This document shows, one piece after another, positions 11,466 to 22,249 of a stretch of 64,000 nt of DNA. Below the pieces are notes generated by a model. It did not search any database and had not been told where the DNA came from. It saw nothing but the letters and a program-made list of their open reading frames with translations. Origin of the DNA: Linnemannia schmuckeri (lineage: Eukaryota > Mortierellomycota > Mortierellomycetes > Mortierellales > Mortierellaceae). Within the stretch, counting starts at the first letter, position 1; each line of letters starts with the position of its first letter. The translations under genes were made by a program, and so were the position numbers. The DNA is taken from contig JANATG010000007.1 in the NCBI GenBank assembly GCA_029449235.1, positions 930,001-994,000 of the forward strand. Direction: 5' to 3'.

Positions 11466-12245
11466 TTAGCGGTAGGCGACTTCGTCCCAGCGAGCAAGAC
11501 GATCCAATGCCTCGAACCAAGGATCGCGCTTCCGACGGCGATCTGTGGGGTTCGCACTACCAGCGCCGTCATCGTCGTTCGTGGAGTTGCTATTTGACTC
11601 GGCAGCAGTGGTGACGGAAGCAATGTTGGCAGCAGTAAGAGGAGCAAGAGGGGATATATCCACTCCATTTTTAGGGGACAAGATCTCCTCCTGGCTCATG
11701 GTTCTGGAAAGAACACGTTTCCGTTCAAGGGCCGCGGTGCGCTTCCCACAGACAGCGGCGGCCAAGCCAGTTCTCCAGTCCGAGTCTGTCAATTCGTCCA
11801 GCATTGGACTCGTGTAGATTGGTGAGTATGAGGCAGCTGCGGGAGAAGGTGCTGGGGTTGGGGGTTTCTTTTGAGTTGGGGTATCGTCGTCGTCGTCATT
11901 GTCGAGCTGTGTGGCGGTAAAATAATCGATGCAGTCGAACCCAAACTTGCACAGTGCGTGGGAAAGACTTGCGGGACTAAGGGGTGCTAGTGTTGAGGCC
12001 ATGTCCTGACTGTTGTTATTGTAGTACAGACTGTTGGTGTTGGCGTTGGTGGGGGGGGAGGGGGAAGAGGAGGAGGTGTTTGCGGGGGTGTTGGCTCGAG
12101 AGTCAACGATGGTGGAGGAGAGGAGGTAGTCCCAGCAGTGGTCTTCGTCAGTTCCGTAGATGGAGCTGAGGGCTCGGGAGTAGGTTGTGAGCCAGGGTCC
12201 TCCAGTGACTGAGGAGGAGTCGATGTGATTGTGGACTGTTGCCAT
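11466..12245 (-). CDS. hypothetical protein, 259 aa, single exon
   Basis: Not recognised. An uninterrupted minus-strand frame of 260 codons starts with ATG at 12245. Order-promoting patches alternate with Ser/Pro/Asn/Thr-rich linkers. The patches are GGPWLTTYSRALSSIYG with DHCWDYLLSS near the N terminus, SLSHALCKFGFDCIDYFTA in the middle (about 92-110), DSDWRTGLAAAVCGKR (about 155-170), and an Arg/Lys cluster (RRRKR) followed by PWFEALDRLARWDEVAYR at the C terminus. An acidic run (DNDDDDD) and polyserine/asparagine stretches separate them. The RRRKR cluster could be a nuclear-localisation signal. No signal peptide or membrane segment is seen. The upstream 650 bp is GA-rich on the + strand, giving a pyrimidine-rich leader for this gene. 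It is probably a fungal or lineage-restricted protein; coding status is supported by length, frame and amphipathic patches rather than homology. Confidence 0.65.
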   Translation of the reverse strand: MATVHNHIDSSSVTGGPWLTTYSRALSSIYGTDEDHCWDYLLSSTIVDSRANTPANTSSSSPSPPTNANTNSLYYNNNSQDMASTLAPLSPASLSHALCKFGFDCIDYFTATQLDNDDDDDTPTQKKPPTPAPSPAAASYSPIYTSPMLDELTDSDWRTGLAAAVCGKRTAALERKRVLSRTMSQEEILSPKNGVDISPLAPLTAANIASVTTAAESNSNSTNDDDGAGSANPTDRRRKRDPWFEALDRLARWDEVAYR

Positions 12246-12897
12246 GATTGTGTTTTTTGGTATTTGTGTTTAGTGTTGTAGTTGGGAGTAAGAAAGGAAT
12301 GGGGGGAGGGGAGGGGTATCGATTGGGAAAGTGAGAGTTGAAAGTGAAGAAGAGAAGAGGAGAAAAGAAAAAGAGAAAACGAGTGGAGGCGTTGGGTTTT
12401 TGTATCCCTGGATTGTTGGAGGAGAGAGGATGAAGAAAAGAAAAAAATGGGAGACGCAGCTTTTTAAACGTTTTCCGATTTTCCGAAGGTCAATGCATAG
12501 GAGGAGATAGGGAAAATGGATGCTGCAGTAAGAAATTATGCAAGAGAAGGGAGGAGGGAGGAGGAGGGAGATAGGGACAGCAACGACACAATTGGCAAGC
12601 AATGGTAAAGGAAGAGGAGGAGGGGCAAACGCTATTTTTTTTTGTGCTGGTGCGGTGAACAGGATAAGTGTGAATTATTTGGATTGGTGAGACTAATGTG
12701 TGGATCGGAGTGGAACGAAAAACGACCAGTGCGCGAAATAAAAAGAAAAGAGGCAAGACAGAGAAAGGGGGAGTGGCTCATGGGATGCAAGGTATTGTTT
12801 GGTTTGGTCAATGTCTTTATCTAAACGAACGGGGGTATGGACGAATCTTTGTCTAATGAAACTAATTGCTCTATTCTACGCTTCTTTCGCCGCCATC
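12246..12897. other. intergenic, leader/promoter of the 259-aa orphan
   Basis: Strongly purine-rich on the + strand (about 12290-12620), so pyrimidine-rich in the sense of the minus-strand gene starting at 12245. It also contains the 3' flank of the TMEM97 homologue. No gene recognised. Confidence 0.55.
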
Positions 12898-13568
12898 CTA
12901 CTTGTTCTTCTTGAAACCACTCTGAGCCTCAAAGGAGCGTACGCGCTGGAACGACTCGACCAACATCCAGAGCGGGAAGAGGATCCAGGGCGTGTAGAGG
13001 CAGTTCAAGAACTGTTTCTGACCCTCGCTGACCGCAAAGGGGAAGTTATCGTCCTTGGTCAGGTTCAAGGTAGTGAGGATGGGGAAGACGGTAGTGATGA
13101 CATGGGCCGAGTAGACACAAATCCAGAGGGCAATTGAGCGTTTGTTGTGGTAGAGTGAGTAGGCGGCAAAGAAGAAGAAGGGCAGCTGGAGGAGTGCCTC
13201 GCAGTGGAGGAAGGTGTTGAACCAGATCAGGGACCTGTCGCCCATGAAGGGATCCCTGAATGTCTCGACGTAAAAGTCTAAGTTTACAACAAGTTATTAT
13301 TAACATTGGTTCAGTAGGACGAGCAATAGCTTGAAGGACTATGGATGGAAAACTCCATGGTGACTTCCAGATGGATGTTCGGAATAAATGAGAGCTTACC
13401 TTGGAATTTAAGCAGAGGTTGGATCAGGGGTGCGAGGAAGGAGGGATAGATGGGGACGAGGTCCATGAACATGGTTGCTGGGATGTGTGAGATAAAGTAG
13501 ATAAACATAGCCATGTCCTTGGGCCTGGCCGACAAGGGGACGCGAGTCGATCCTGTTCCTGCTGTCAT
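12898..13568 (-). CDS. TMEM97/sigma-2 receptor family (EXPERA) membrane protein
   Basis: Two exons on the minus strand, 13568-13400 and 13277-12898, with a 122-nt GT-AG intron; the join gives 182 aa in phase. Four hydrophobic segments fit the four-helix EXPERA fold. Family landmarks are YFISHIPATMFMDLVPIYP in helix 1, LLKFQDFYVETFRDPFM before helix 2, WFNTFLHCEALLQLPFFFFAAY in helix 2, and IYSVH-like VYSAHVITTVFPIL in helix 3. The C terminus ends in lysines (FKKNK), a possible ER-retrieval signal. Family role: ER/endolysosomal sterol-related protein; in animals TMEM97 binds sterols and regulates NPC1. The gene diverges from the GRASP gene, with 369 bp between the two starts. Confidence 0.9.
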
Positions 13569-13937
13569 TGTATGCTTTGTTCTAGTATCAATTGATTGTA
13601 AAGGGAATGTCTCGGGAGAGTGATGAGAGTAAGATGAAGAGAAGAGAAGAAAAAAAAGGAAACGAGATGATCTCGACCGTTGGCTGATGTGTGTTTGTTT
13701 GAATCCCTTTGCTTGTCATACAAAAAACTATCAGGCCACTTTGCCCATTGGTATGATTTGATCGCAAAGGCTGCAGAGGATGGGACGGTCTTTCTACATT
13801 TTTTTTTTTTTTTTTTTTTTTCTCGTCGTCCTTTCGTCGCTTCGCTGCTCCACGTTCTCTCTTTTGAACCCAACCCACACGACGCGACAGACCATCTATC
13901 AACTCACACACAACAGCAACCATCACCACCACCAGGA
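13569..13937. promoter_or_regulatory. shared divergent promoter region, TMEM97 homologue / GRASP
   Basis: 369 bp between two divergently oriented start codons, containing a T run at 13799-13821. No TATA box is obvious. Shared regulation is inference from geometry only. Confidence 0.45.
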
Positions 13938-15791
13938 ATGGGAAACACCGCTTCAGGCGAGGAGGGAAGGCACCGTCTCGGATACCATGTTCTCAGGGTA
14001 AACTTGACCTCCTTGTAGACACACTTCATACACACACCACGCACGCCATCATCACGCACACACGTGTGCAAAAAAAAGGGTCATTTCACCTTCATCCACT
14101 CACACCTCACTCGCGCATTCATTCAGCCAACCCTCCTCTGACACTACCCTTTATCTTGTTGCTCATGCTGTAGGTCAAGGATGACTCACCTGCATACAGG
14201 GCTGGGATTCGACCATTCTTTGACTATATTACTGCAGTCAACGGCGTACGACTGAACTCTGAAACGACATATCTTCAGGACCAGATGCTTGCACACGAGG
14301 ACAAGCCTTTGATGCTCGACATTTATTCCACACGGGAGCAGGCTGGCAGAAGTATGCTTCATATTCGGCAAATTACCATTGCCTTGGGGAAACTACCAAA
14401 ATGACCCAGAGGGACAACATCACTAATGAAAGCCTAAATTTGTTACCGTTACCTGCTTTAGAAGTGGAAATGATCCCCACACGGAAATGGGGAGATGGGA
14501 ATGGCGGTCTTATTGGATGCAGTATTCGTTTCTGCATGTTTGACGCCGTCAATGACGTTGTCTGGCACATCCTGGTAATTGTAGAAGACAAGTTACCAAT
14601 AGAAATCAGCTATCGCTGACTGAGAACTTAATCACAAACTAACCAAATGGCTACGGCTTCTATTGTGTAGGATGTGGCTCATGGATCGCCGGCAGAGAAG
14701 GCAGGATTGTGCGCACATTCGGACTATGTAATTGGAACACCGTATGGAATCATGCGCGGAGAAGGCGACCTGTATGACCTTGTGGAGGACAACATTGGCG
14801 AACCCCTGCGACTCCACGTGTATAACTCAGAGACGGACCATGTCAGAGAGGTAAGTCTCATGGTCGTTGTATTTTCTCACGCTCAGTAACCAATGCAAAT
14901 CGATTACGACCAAGACGACTTACCAGGGCTGTTTCTTATGCTCTTCTTTGTTCTAGATTGTCATCATACCAAATGAAGAATGGGGCGGTGAAGGACTTTT
15001 GGGATGCGATGTCGGCTACGGGTAAGGCGACAATTGCCTGCAGCGAAGAGAACGAGTATTCAGCAGGCACACGGACAGGCATTGACCAGACCATTCACGT
15101 GACTATCATTGATAGATACTTGCATCGACTTCCAAGACAAGGATCAGTTCAGCGCCGTGGATCGAACGGCTCACCCAGGAAGACACCATCATTGCCCTAC
15201 CCACCCTCACACGAAATGGTCGCTGACCCTTCAGCTATTCGACACACTCTGCCAGCATCATTTTTGCCTGGTGAACAGCCAGACATTGTCGCTCCTACAC
15301 CACGACCACCTCAGTCACCCTCGTGGTTGAACCCAAGCGCTATTTTGGAGGGCGCACTACAGAATGCCTCCAAGAAGGCCGAATCAGAGGAAATACAGGA
15401 GCAGGATCTCCCACCGTTCCGATTTGGACGAGGAGAGCGACCAGATGCAGAGGACGAGCCCGAATCTGAAGATGAATTTGTGCCACGGGGTGGTCGAGGT
15501 CAGGCTTCTCACAAGGAGTCTCCCGCTCTCCCATCAAATTTCATGAACAAGTTCCAGCAGGGCATTTCTCTCCATCATGAGCATGACATCCATACCCCTC
15601 ACCCATCCCTGACAGGAATCGAGGAAGGTCAAACGATAACAGCAACAACATCAACGACACAGCATCCAATGTCACCAACAAGGGCAACCCCCAAGGTGGT
15701 CGATGTCAATGCGGGCGAGATCCCTTTTGGTCCAGGAAGCACACAAGACTTTAACAGCACACTTGGAATGAACTCTGCACCCTTCAGATAA
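13938..15791 (+). CDS. GRH1: GRASP55/65-type Golgi reassembly-stacking protein
   Basis: Six exons: 13938-13997, 14174-14351, 14462-14574, 14671-14850, 14957-15021, 15116-15791; predicted 423 aa. It begins MGNTASGEEG, with Gly2 positioned for N-myristoylation. It contains two GRASP PDZ-like domains. PDZ1 has GYHVLRVKDDSPA and GIRPFFDYI. PDZ2 has WGDGNGGLIGCSIRFCMFD, VAHGSPAEKAGL and DYVIGTPYGIMRGEGDLYDL, ending in IPNEEWGGEGLLGCDVGYGYLHRLP. The C-terminal half (about residue 210 onward) is Ser/Pro/Thr-rich and disordered, as in the family's regulatory tail. Family role: Golgi/ER-exit-site tethering and unconventional secretion. An AATAAA signal at 15875-15880 follows the stop. The start is the only ATG giving the myristoylation motif. 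Confidence 0.96.
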
Positions 15792-16210
15792 GGAGAGCAA
15801 GTCGATATGCTAGTCGGAGGAAACTTTAGCCAAATGCAACACCAAACATCCTACCAACGGCACACCATGCTGAGAATAAACACCTTGTATCGATCCAGAT
15901 CAATTTCATCTTTTTCTTGGGCTCACGAAGCAAGGAAAAAAGAGGGGAGTGGTTGTCAGTTGTACTTTTTTGCCAGTTACTGGCTGACCTCCGCGCAGAC
16001 AAACGCGTGCTCATCTTTTCTTTTTTTTTTTTGTGCTTCTGTTTGCCATGGCTGCAATGGAAGGGCAGACGGGGCAACCTTCTTTCGTCTTTTCTTTTTT
16101 ATTCTTCTCCATCCTCCTTCTCCTCTCATCACCTCCTGTTCATCTTTCCTCTTTTACTTTCTCCCTTCAATTGTATCCTACTACAAATACCTATTTAAAA
16201 CGTCCTTAAT
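15792..16210. other. intergenic, GRASP 3' flank and upstream of Sec2
   Basis: Contains the GRASP polyadenylation signal and then a pyrimidine-rich stretch (about 16010-16180). An ATTTAAAA sequence lies close to 16192. No gene recognised. Confidence 0.5.
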
Positions 16211-16427
16211 ATGAATGAGGTCCAGGCAGCAGCGGCCTCGACTGTTCCTACCGGTCAGGGTGCATCTCCAAGCGACATCTCTCACATCTACTCTCGAATT
16301 CACAGCATCATCGAGACGGTCCGAGACCAACCTCCGAATCGATCTACTGCTGCCGCTTCTACTACACCAGTATCCGCGAAGCGGGATAATAATGGAGTGG
16401 CAGTGGCCAAGGCGAACCGACTTGCAG
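16211..16427 (+). other. possible alternative 5' coding exon of the Sec2/Rabin8 gene
   Basis: An open frame begins with ATG at 16211 and encodes about 72 residues (Ala/Thr-rich start, then DISHIYSRIHSIIETVRDQ, helix-like) up to a good GTGAGT donor at 16428. It ends in phase 1. AG acceptors at 17284-17285 and 17308-17309, both inside the first part of the Sec2 coding frame, would receive it in frame and give a longer N-terminal isoform through an intron of about 860-880 nt. No other downstream partner is visible. A separate small gene is the alternative. RNA data would settle it. Confidence 0.35.
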
Positions 16428-17254
16428 GTGAGTTTCTTTTTTTTTATGTATTTGGTATGGGCTTAGCATTGGAATGGGACTTGGAACCAAGACCAGAAAA
16501 GTCAAAAAAAAAGGTGGCTGGCTGGCTGGCTATGGTAGTGGCGGGGAGTGAGTGGTCCGATTCTGATCTGGCGAGGCTAGCAGAAGTTTTGAAGGTTTCT
16601 TTTGGGGCAGCAGGCCAGAGAATGACTGGTCTGGGAGGAGGTATGAAGTGTGATGATTTTTGTCTGGGCGGGTGCTGGGGACACAAGGGAGTGGGGACAG
16701 CATGGGATGATATGACAAGGACAAGGACACACGCACACTTACACAAAGGACGGAAGCGAGGGGTAAAAGGAAGGTCATTCCTCTCCTCCTTGTCTTCTAA
16801 AATAGCTTTTTCTGAGTGGGCTGTCTATGGTCGTTCAATCCAGTCCTGCCCATTACCTGGATGCTTGCATGGCCCTCAGCCCCTCCCCCTTTTTTACTCG
16901 CTTTCTTAGGATTGGATTGATTTGGATTGCTGAGGAAGTAGAGTAGTGAGTAGTGGGCGGCCCATGGTCGATTGGAGAACGAGCACACGTTCACTCTATC
17001 ACTCACACACACACTCACACACTCGCACACTTACACGCATACAACATACCCACGCCCTTTTGACCACAGAAACTGACACGCCAGCCTGACCTCGTATTTT
17101 TTCTCTCTTTGTCTTGACTTTTCTCTTTCTCTTTCCCCATTTTTTATTCTTCTTCTTCCCTCCTTTCCCTTTTTGCACTTTTTCCTTCTCCTCAACAAAA
17201 AACGACAACGACATTACAACTGCTACTGTCACTATTATTACATCACTACTCATC

Positions 17255-19033
17255 ATGGAACAACCAATAATCGATACTCCCACAGACACACAAGCACATC
17301 CTCCCGCAGACACCGAACTAGCTGACGCAAAGGCAGACACCATTGCAACAACCTCAACAACCACAGCAGATACTCATCTTCACAACGGCGACACAGCACA
17401 CCAGGAGGATACTAAATGTCCTTGCCACAAAGTCCTCGCCGATTCAAGCTCTCGTGCCTGTGGAATCTGCGAACGCATAATCCCTTCGCTGGATGACGCA
17501 CACAAGGAACACACCCGCCTAGTCGACGAGATGGAGCAGGCACAAACCCGACTCGCCGAGGAAAAGAAACGAGCCCTGGCAGCAACCGTCGACGTCGAGG
17601 TATTGCGTAAGAAAATCGAGGATCTTGAGGATAGTCTTCAGGCAAAGTCGGACGACTATGAGAGTGTACAGAAGGATCTCTCGATCCTAAACGACAAGTA
17701 CGTGGACGAGATTGAAAAGGTCGCCGAGTTGCAACACGCCAAGGAGACGGTCGAGGGCGAACTGGAGGAACTGAGCCGGACGCTGTTTGAAGAGGCCAAC
17801 GGGATGGTCGCGACAGAGGCTAGAGCCCGTCATCAACTCGAACTGACACGGAAACATCTCGAACTTGAACTCAAGGACGCCCAGGAACGACTTGCAGCAG
17901 AGACTTCGCAACTCAAGGAACTCAAGTCAAAGATGGAAGCCATGATGGAGTCCCAGCCACAGAGCAAGCGCTCGTCCACCAATCACTCTGACCGCGGCAG
18001 TGTCGACCTCGCCCAGCTCTTTGGAATCAACAACAACAACAGAATCTCGGTACCAGAAGCACTCCCGGAGGAGCCCGAGCCAGAGACAGCTATTGCTATT
18101 GACGGTCAGCTCTTGCAGGAATTCAGGGAGTTTGTCACCCAGAGTTCGTCCGTCCGCCTCAACAAGATCCATAGTCTCACATTCATGCGTCATTGTCAGG
18201 ATGAGGACGTTGAGCCCTGCTTACGATTCGGAAATACCCCAAGGATCTCGGCGAAAAAGTTGACGGAGGGCATTTGCTCAAATACCTGCTACATTGAGGA
18301 GGCTACGGCAGAGCAGGTCAAGGAATACGAACGCATGGTCTTGGCAGCACAACAACCCCCTTCGCCAGCACGCAACTCCATGTCCAACAAGAGTGTTCTC
18401 TGGGAGCGTCTTCAGAATCAGTACGCAATGTATCAGGCCCCTAAGGGTGGATGTCAGACATGCGCTCGGTCAGGCCCTTTGAGCCATCGGTACCGAATTG
18501 CGTCCTTAGATGAGTGGTCGTTTATCGATCGGTTTTGTCGCGACCGTCTCGTCGCCGTCTGCGAGTTTTATATTTTTATCCGCAACATTCGCGCAGGACT
18601 ATACGCGAGCCGCTCAATCGAGGATCTCTACTCGGAGAGTTTGCGTCTTCGACTTCAGATGTTCTACGCCCGCTCAGGAGTCTTACCTATCATGCTCTCG
18701 GAACTTGGCACGACGGCTCAGTCGATTGGTAACATGGGATCAGCAGGTCAAGGACAATGGCCAGAGGGAACACCACCACCCCGCGGCGAGGGCAGCGATG
18801 CCGGATCGAACAATTCTGCGTCTGCCTCGGCCTTTACAACGCCCATCACGACTCCCAAGATTGAGAGGGCCGAGCTCTTGTCGAGATCAGTGTCTCGGGA
18901 GGAAGTCGTGTCGGCCAAGACCTCTTTGGAAGAGAGAGGCCGGTCGCCTGTCTCATCTACTACTGCTGCTACAGTAACTACTTCCACCTCCTCCCCTTTG
19001 GCTTCGGCTGGACCCGAGCCATCAAGTTCTTAA
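17255..19033 (+). CDS. SEC2: Sec2/Rabin8-type Rab guanine-nucleotide exchange factor
   Basis: Single-exon frame of 592 aa from ATG 17255. The N terminus is Asp/Thr-rich and disordered, with a CPCHK...CGICERIIPSL cysteine patch (about residues 53-75). A long coiled coil follows (about 80-235) containing the Sec2 domain core ELEELSRTLFEEANGMVATE (about 169-188), which contacts the Rab in this family. The C-terminal region (about 280-500) matches the Rabin8 tail: HCQDEDVEPCLRFG, LSHRYRIASLD, FIDRFCRDRLVAVCEFYIFIRNIRAGL. Family role: activates Sec4/Rab8 on post-Golgi vesicles for exocytosis and tip growth. The gene follows the GRASP gene in the same direction; both act in secretion, but co-regulation is only inference. 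An upstream alternative exon is annotated separately. Confidence 0.92.
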   Translation: MEQPIIDTPTDTQAHPPADTELADAKADTIATTSTTTADTHLHNGDTAHQEDTKCPCHKVLADSSSRACGICERIIPSLDDAHKEHTRLVDEMEQAQTRLAEEKKRALAATVDVEVLRKKIEDLEDSLQAKSDDYESVQKDLSILNDKYVDEIEKVAELQHAKETVEGELEELSRTLFEEANGMVATEARARHQLELTRKHLELELKDAQERLAAETSQLKELKSKMEAMMESQPQSKRSSTNHSDRGSVDLAQLFGINNNNRISVPEALPEEPEPETAIAIDGQLLQEFREFVTQSSSVRLNKIHSLTFMRHCQDEDVEPCLRFGNTPRISAKKLTEGICSNTCYIEEATAEQVKEYERMVLAAQQPPSPARNSMSNKSVLWERLQNQYAMYQAPKGGCQTCARSGPLSHRYRIASLDEWSFIDRFCRDRLVAVCEFYIFIRNIRAGLYASRSIEDLYSESLRLRLQMFYARSGVLPIMLSELGTTAQSIGNMGSAGQGQWPEGTPPPRGEGSDAGSNNSASASAFTTPITTPKIERAELLSRSVSREEVVSAKTSLEERGRSPVSSTTAATVTTSTSSPLASAGPEPSSS

Positions 19034-19351
19034 TTCGCCCCAAGGCCGCACCTCCTTTTTTCTTTACTACGCGTAGCAACTTTGTCGTAGCTTCAGGAAT
19101 AGCATACCATCAAAAACAAGGCTTTGTTCCAACTCACAACTGATACTTTATCGCCATGAGAATTTTTCGCGCTTAAATACCAGTAGGCAACATTGGTTGT
19201 TTTTCTTCTTTCTTCTCTTTCCATCTTCTCCTCCACCCCCAACGTACATTTCACTGGTGCCCTTTTTTCACTGTAGCCACTTTTACCTTTCTCTCAAGAC
19301 GTGACACCTTGTGATTTTTGCGACCCTCTTCCCTAAACCTTTCCCGGAAAC

Positions 19352-20610
19352 ATGACCGCCATGTACACAAGCCATTCGGGTGAGGTTTGCCAATGTTCGA
19401 GGTGGAAGGTGAACCTGAGTCGCACAAAGGATACTTTGAACATTGACGTGTGTTTGAGGCCTGCTTCGTACCGTCAGGATGGAACCCCTGGCGCTCTTAT
19501 GCCCTGTCGACTGCTCCTGTTCGTTTCTATGCACGTTGTCCGCCATAATCGTACAATCATTACCGTTCCGCTCGCTAACACGACTTCTTTGTATGGCATT
19601 CCAAAACAACACAAGAATAGGAGTTTCCCCATGCAGCTCATCAATATTCACCATATCAAAAATAATGTATGCCATCCGTCAGTTGCAAAAGGCAAAAACC
19701 ACCCAATAGCTTACAAACAAAGCCTTTTTTTAACGTAAATTTTAAGCTCAAGTCCTTGTGAACACGGTTACGGAAGGTGACGAGTATGATTTCGGGATTG
19801 CCCTCTCGACCTGCCCACACTTTCTCGCGGCTTCAAGTCAGCTTTCCCTCCTGTCACCCCTCCCATTGTCAGTACTAATGTCGATGCTTCTGTAGGGATT
19901 AAGGCCGGTCCAAGACAATGTCAACCAAGCCACTCTCATCGACACTGCTCGGTTTGCACTTTCTTCACGGTTTCCTCCGATCCAAATTTTTCCACGCTGA
20001 ACTTTGGACCAAACGGGCTGTTTTATCTTGATGCAAAGCCTTTAGCACCCTTATCCAGGATGCTGTCAAGGAACGAAAGTGACCGGGGCGAGTATAATGA
20101 CGCCAGTCCCTTGGTCACCAACGTCGACAGGTTCTCAGTGACTGCCATTATCTGTCTCATCTTTTACTGCTAATCTAGGATCATCCATCACGGCTCGTCA
20201 GCCGGTCTGGCTCCAGCCAACAGCAGGCGACAACTGTTGTTTTTGTACTCCGAACCCGGATTACCGACGACGGGGAGAGTATCGACCTTTTGCTTTAGAA
20301 CCGGCCTCTGGGCAAAGAGTGTTTGTCGATGTCGACACTGAAAAGCGCGACCTGGACGGGGCTTCTTCGCGTCTTTAATCACTTTGGGATAGATGATTTG
20401 TGCGACGTCTGCCTGACTCAGGTGGTCAAGTCGATTACGGCCTCCAAAGTGGTCAAGCTGCTGTTTGTGATTGCATGTGCTTTTGGGCCCGCCAGGGATG
20501 CTACACTGCATTATATTGCTGGCGCTGGAACTTGGAGTCGATGCTAGTGAGGGCAAGGACGCGTTCAAGAAGATCGTGGTCATGAGGAACATGACTTTTG
20601 CTTATAATTT
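19352..20610 (+). pseudogene. decayed BTB gene, paralogue of the two downstream BTB genes
   Basis: Fragments in three frames match, in order, the two intact BTB genes downstream. At 19352-19600 a SRWKVNLSRTKDTLNIDV segment matches the N-terminal WSIVLTRKSETLRIEL/WQVVLTR motif. Around 19770-19830 EGDEYDFGIALSTCP matches the start of exon 2. At 20330-20530 TLKSATWTGLLRVFNHFGIDDL and VVKSITASKVVKLLF match the C-terminal HFGxxDLxxxC...VVESIxxSNVVELLF block. A further frame-shifted piece (ELGVDASEGKDAF) follows near 20525-20565. Stops and frameshifts separate the pieces, and most of the BTB core is unrecognisable. No continuous product is possible, so I call it a pseudogene. A 44-nt T run (20617-20660) immediately follows it. 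Confidence 0.8.
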
Positions 20611-20615
20611 TGGCT

Positions 20616-20616
<1 letters not shown>

Positions 20617-20660
<44 letters not shown>
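20617..20660. repeat. poly(T) run, 44 nt
   Basis: Longest homopolymer in the window, directly 3' of the BTB pseudogene. Confidence 0.95.
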
Positions 20661-21433
20661 CTCCAAAGCACTAGACTGTAGCCTATTTTTTTTTATTTCA
20701 ACAGTCCCTGCACTGAGCTTTCGCCTTATTACACTTTGAGATTGATGCATCTCTTTTCCTTCGTTCTTTCATTATCGCACACAAGAGAAAGCTGACATGG
20801 TTGTTGTCAGTTGTCCTTTTTCGACTTCCTTCATCTGATACGCGTTTCACAAAGAAATAAACAAGCATTGTACTTTTTTCCACTTTCTTGGCACTCAAAA
20901 TTTGCGCGTCACTATGAATGGCCCCATCTCGCATGGTCATGCACACCCAAGTCTGATTTTTAAAGTCGACAATCTCTTTTTTTTTTCAGGAACGTCAATT
21001 CTCTCCTGGAAGGACTCGCTGGTGGGAGACAGAAGGCAATGCCTCTTGTTCCTTTTTACTTTTTCAAGGCCAATCAGGGTCGGACGTGCCTGGAAACGGT
21101 AGGTGACAAACACATACATTGACACACCCATATCTGGTAGTGGGCTGTTGCGAGGTGACTGAGTGAGAGCTCTTGACCATCCATGCACAAGTATAAAAAC
21201 GCTTCTAATCCCTCTCACTATTTTCAGTCACTTTACTTTCTTTCCCTTGCTTCCCACTTTCTATACAAATGTACTGCCCACTGATGCTAGACCCATGCTT
21301 GTTTTGCTCTAATATATGTGCGCCCCATGCAACATTGCAACCCTTACTGACAATTCTATCTGTTCTTATCAAATCAATTCAAAAAAAAAAAAAAAAAAAA
21401 AAAACTAGAACAGGCCCAAGACCAAATTAAACG
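20661..21433. other. intergenic between BTB pseudogene and secreted ORF
   Basis: No gene recognised. It holds a TATAAAA at 21192-21198 and a 24-nt A run at 21381-21404 just before the secreted-protein ATG. Confidence 0.55.
21192..21198 (+). promoter_or_regulatory. TATA-box-like TATAAAA
   Basis: Perfect TATAAAA 236 bp upstream of the secreted-protein ATG at 21434. The spacing implies a leader of about 200 nt if used. The assignment is inference. Confidence 0.35.
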
Positions 21434-21868
21434 ATGAAGTTCACCCTCACAACCACCGTTGTCGCCTTGGCCGCTATTGCTCTGATGTCAACCACAGCAA
21501 CCGCCTGCACCACCCGCCTCACTAGGGAGCTCCCCTTCATCAAGACGCTGGCCCGGACCCAGAACTTCAAAGACGTCCCTGTTCACTGAGTCTCCTCCAG
21601 TCGCTGCGAGATGGATGTCAATATCGGACGACCTTCCTTGTCCGTTGTCCAGCATATTGCTGGCCCGCGTTTCAATTGTGATCAGAAAAATAGTGGGAAC
21701 AGTACTTTCTGTACAGTCAAACTGGATGTTCGTGACATGACGACCAACCAGTTTACGTTGGTGACGGCTCAATTGTGTGAGCGGTACGGCGGTTTGCTTC
21801 AGATAACTTCGGAGGCGTACTTTCCTTGCACTTTTTCGCATGAGGGAATGACTACTCAAGGGCAGTAA
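21434..21868 (+). pseudogene. small secreted-protein ORF interrupted by an in-frame TGA
   Basis: ATG 21434 opens a classic signal peptide: MKFT start, hydrophobic TTTVVALAAIALM core, and a TATA-C cleavage region near residue 24-25. After 51 codons the frame meets TGA at 21587-21589. The same frame then stays open for another 92 codons, to TAA at 21866-21868. The two parts together carry six cysteines (one before and five after the stop), the composition of a small disulfide-bonded secreted protein. No family is recognised. Options: recent inactivation by a nonsense mutation, translational readthrough, or a sequencing error. AATAAA at 21971-21976 suggests the unit was transcribed past the second part. 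I found no canonical intron that would remove the TGA. Confidence 0.55.
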
Positions 21869-22249
21869 AGGAAGGAAAGTAAGGGTTGGCTTCATTCTCT
21901 CTCCCTTTCCGTCCTTTTGTGATTCATTGTACACCCTTGCCCCTTGCAACCGAACCTTGCGCTATTAGTAAATAAACTTATTCCCTTTGAGATCGATGTT
22001 TGTCATGATTGACGAAAGACAAGGACGCTGCATTTGTTTATTTGCTTTTTGCTTGATGCGAGAGGGGCGAGTAGATGGCAATGTAAGGGAGAATCTGAAA
22101 AGGGTCACGGATGAAAGAGTATCCAGCGGCGAGATATCATTATCCAACAAGCAGGCTAGGGACATAAATTACCGTCCAATTCGGATCCCAACCCCTTTTC
22201 TTTCATTTTTCTTTTTCTCTCTCAACTCTTGGAGTCTTTTTTTCGCCAT
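21869..22249. other. intergenic, upstream of the first intact BTB gene
   Basis: Contains the AATAAA of the secreted ORF and a T-rich stretch (about 22195-22245) before the BTB start. No gene seen. Confidence 0.5.

Noticed and set aside
16211..16909. 232-codon uninterrupted plus-strand frame
   Set aside because: Only the first 72 codons look coding. A GTGAGT donor follows, and the remainder is low-complexity intron-like sequence.
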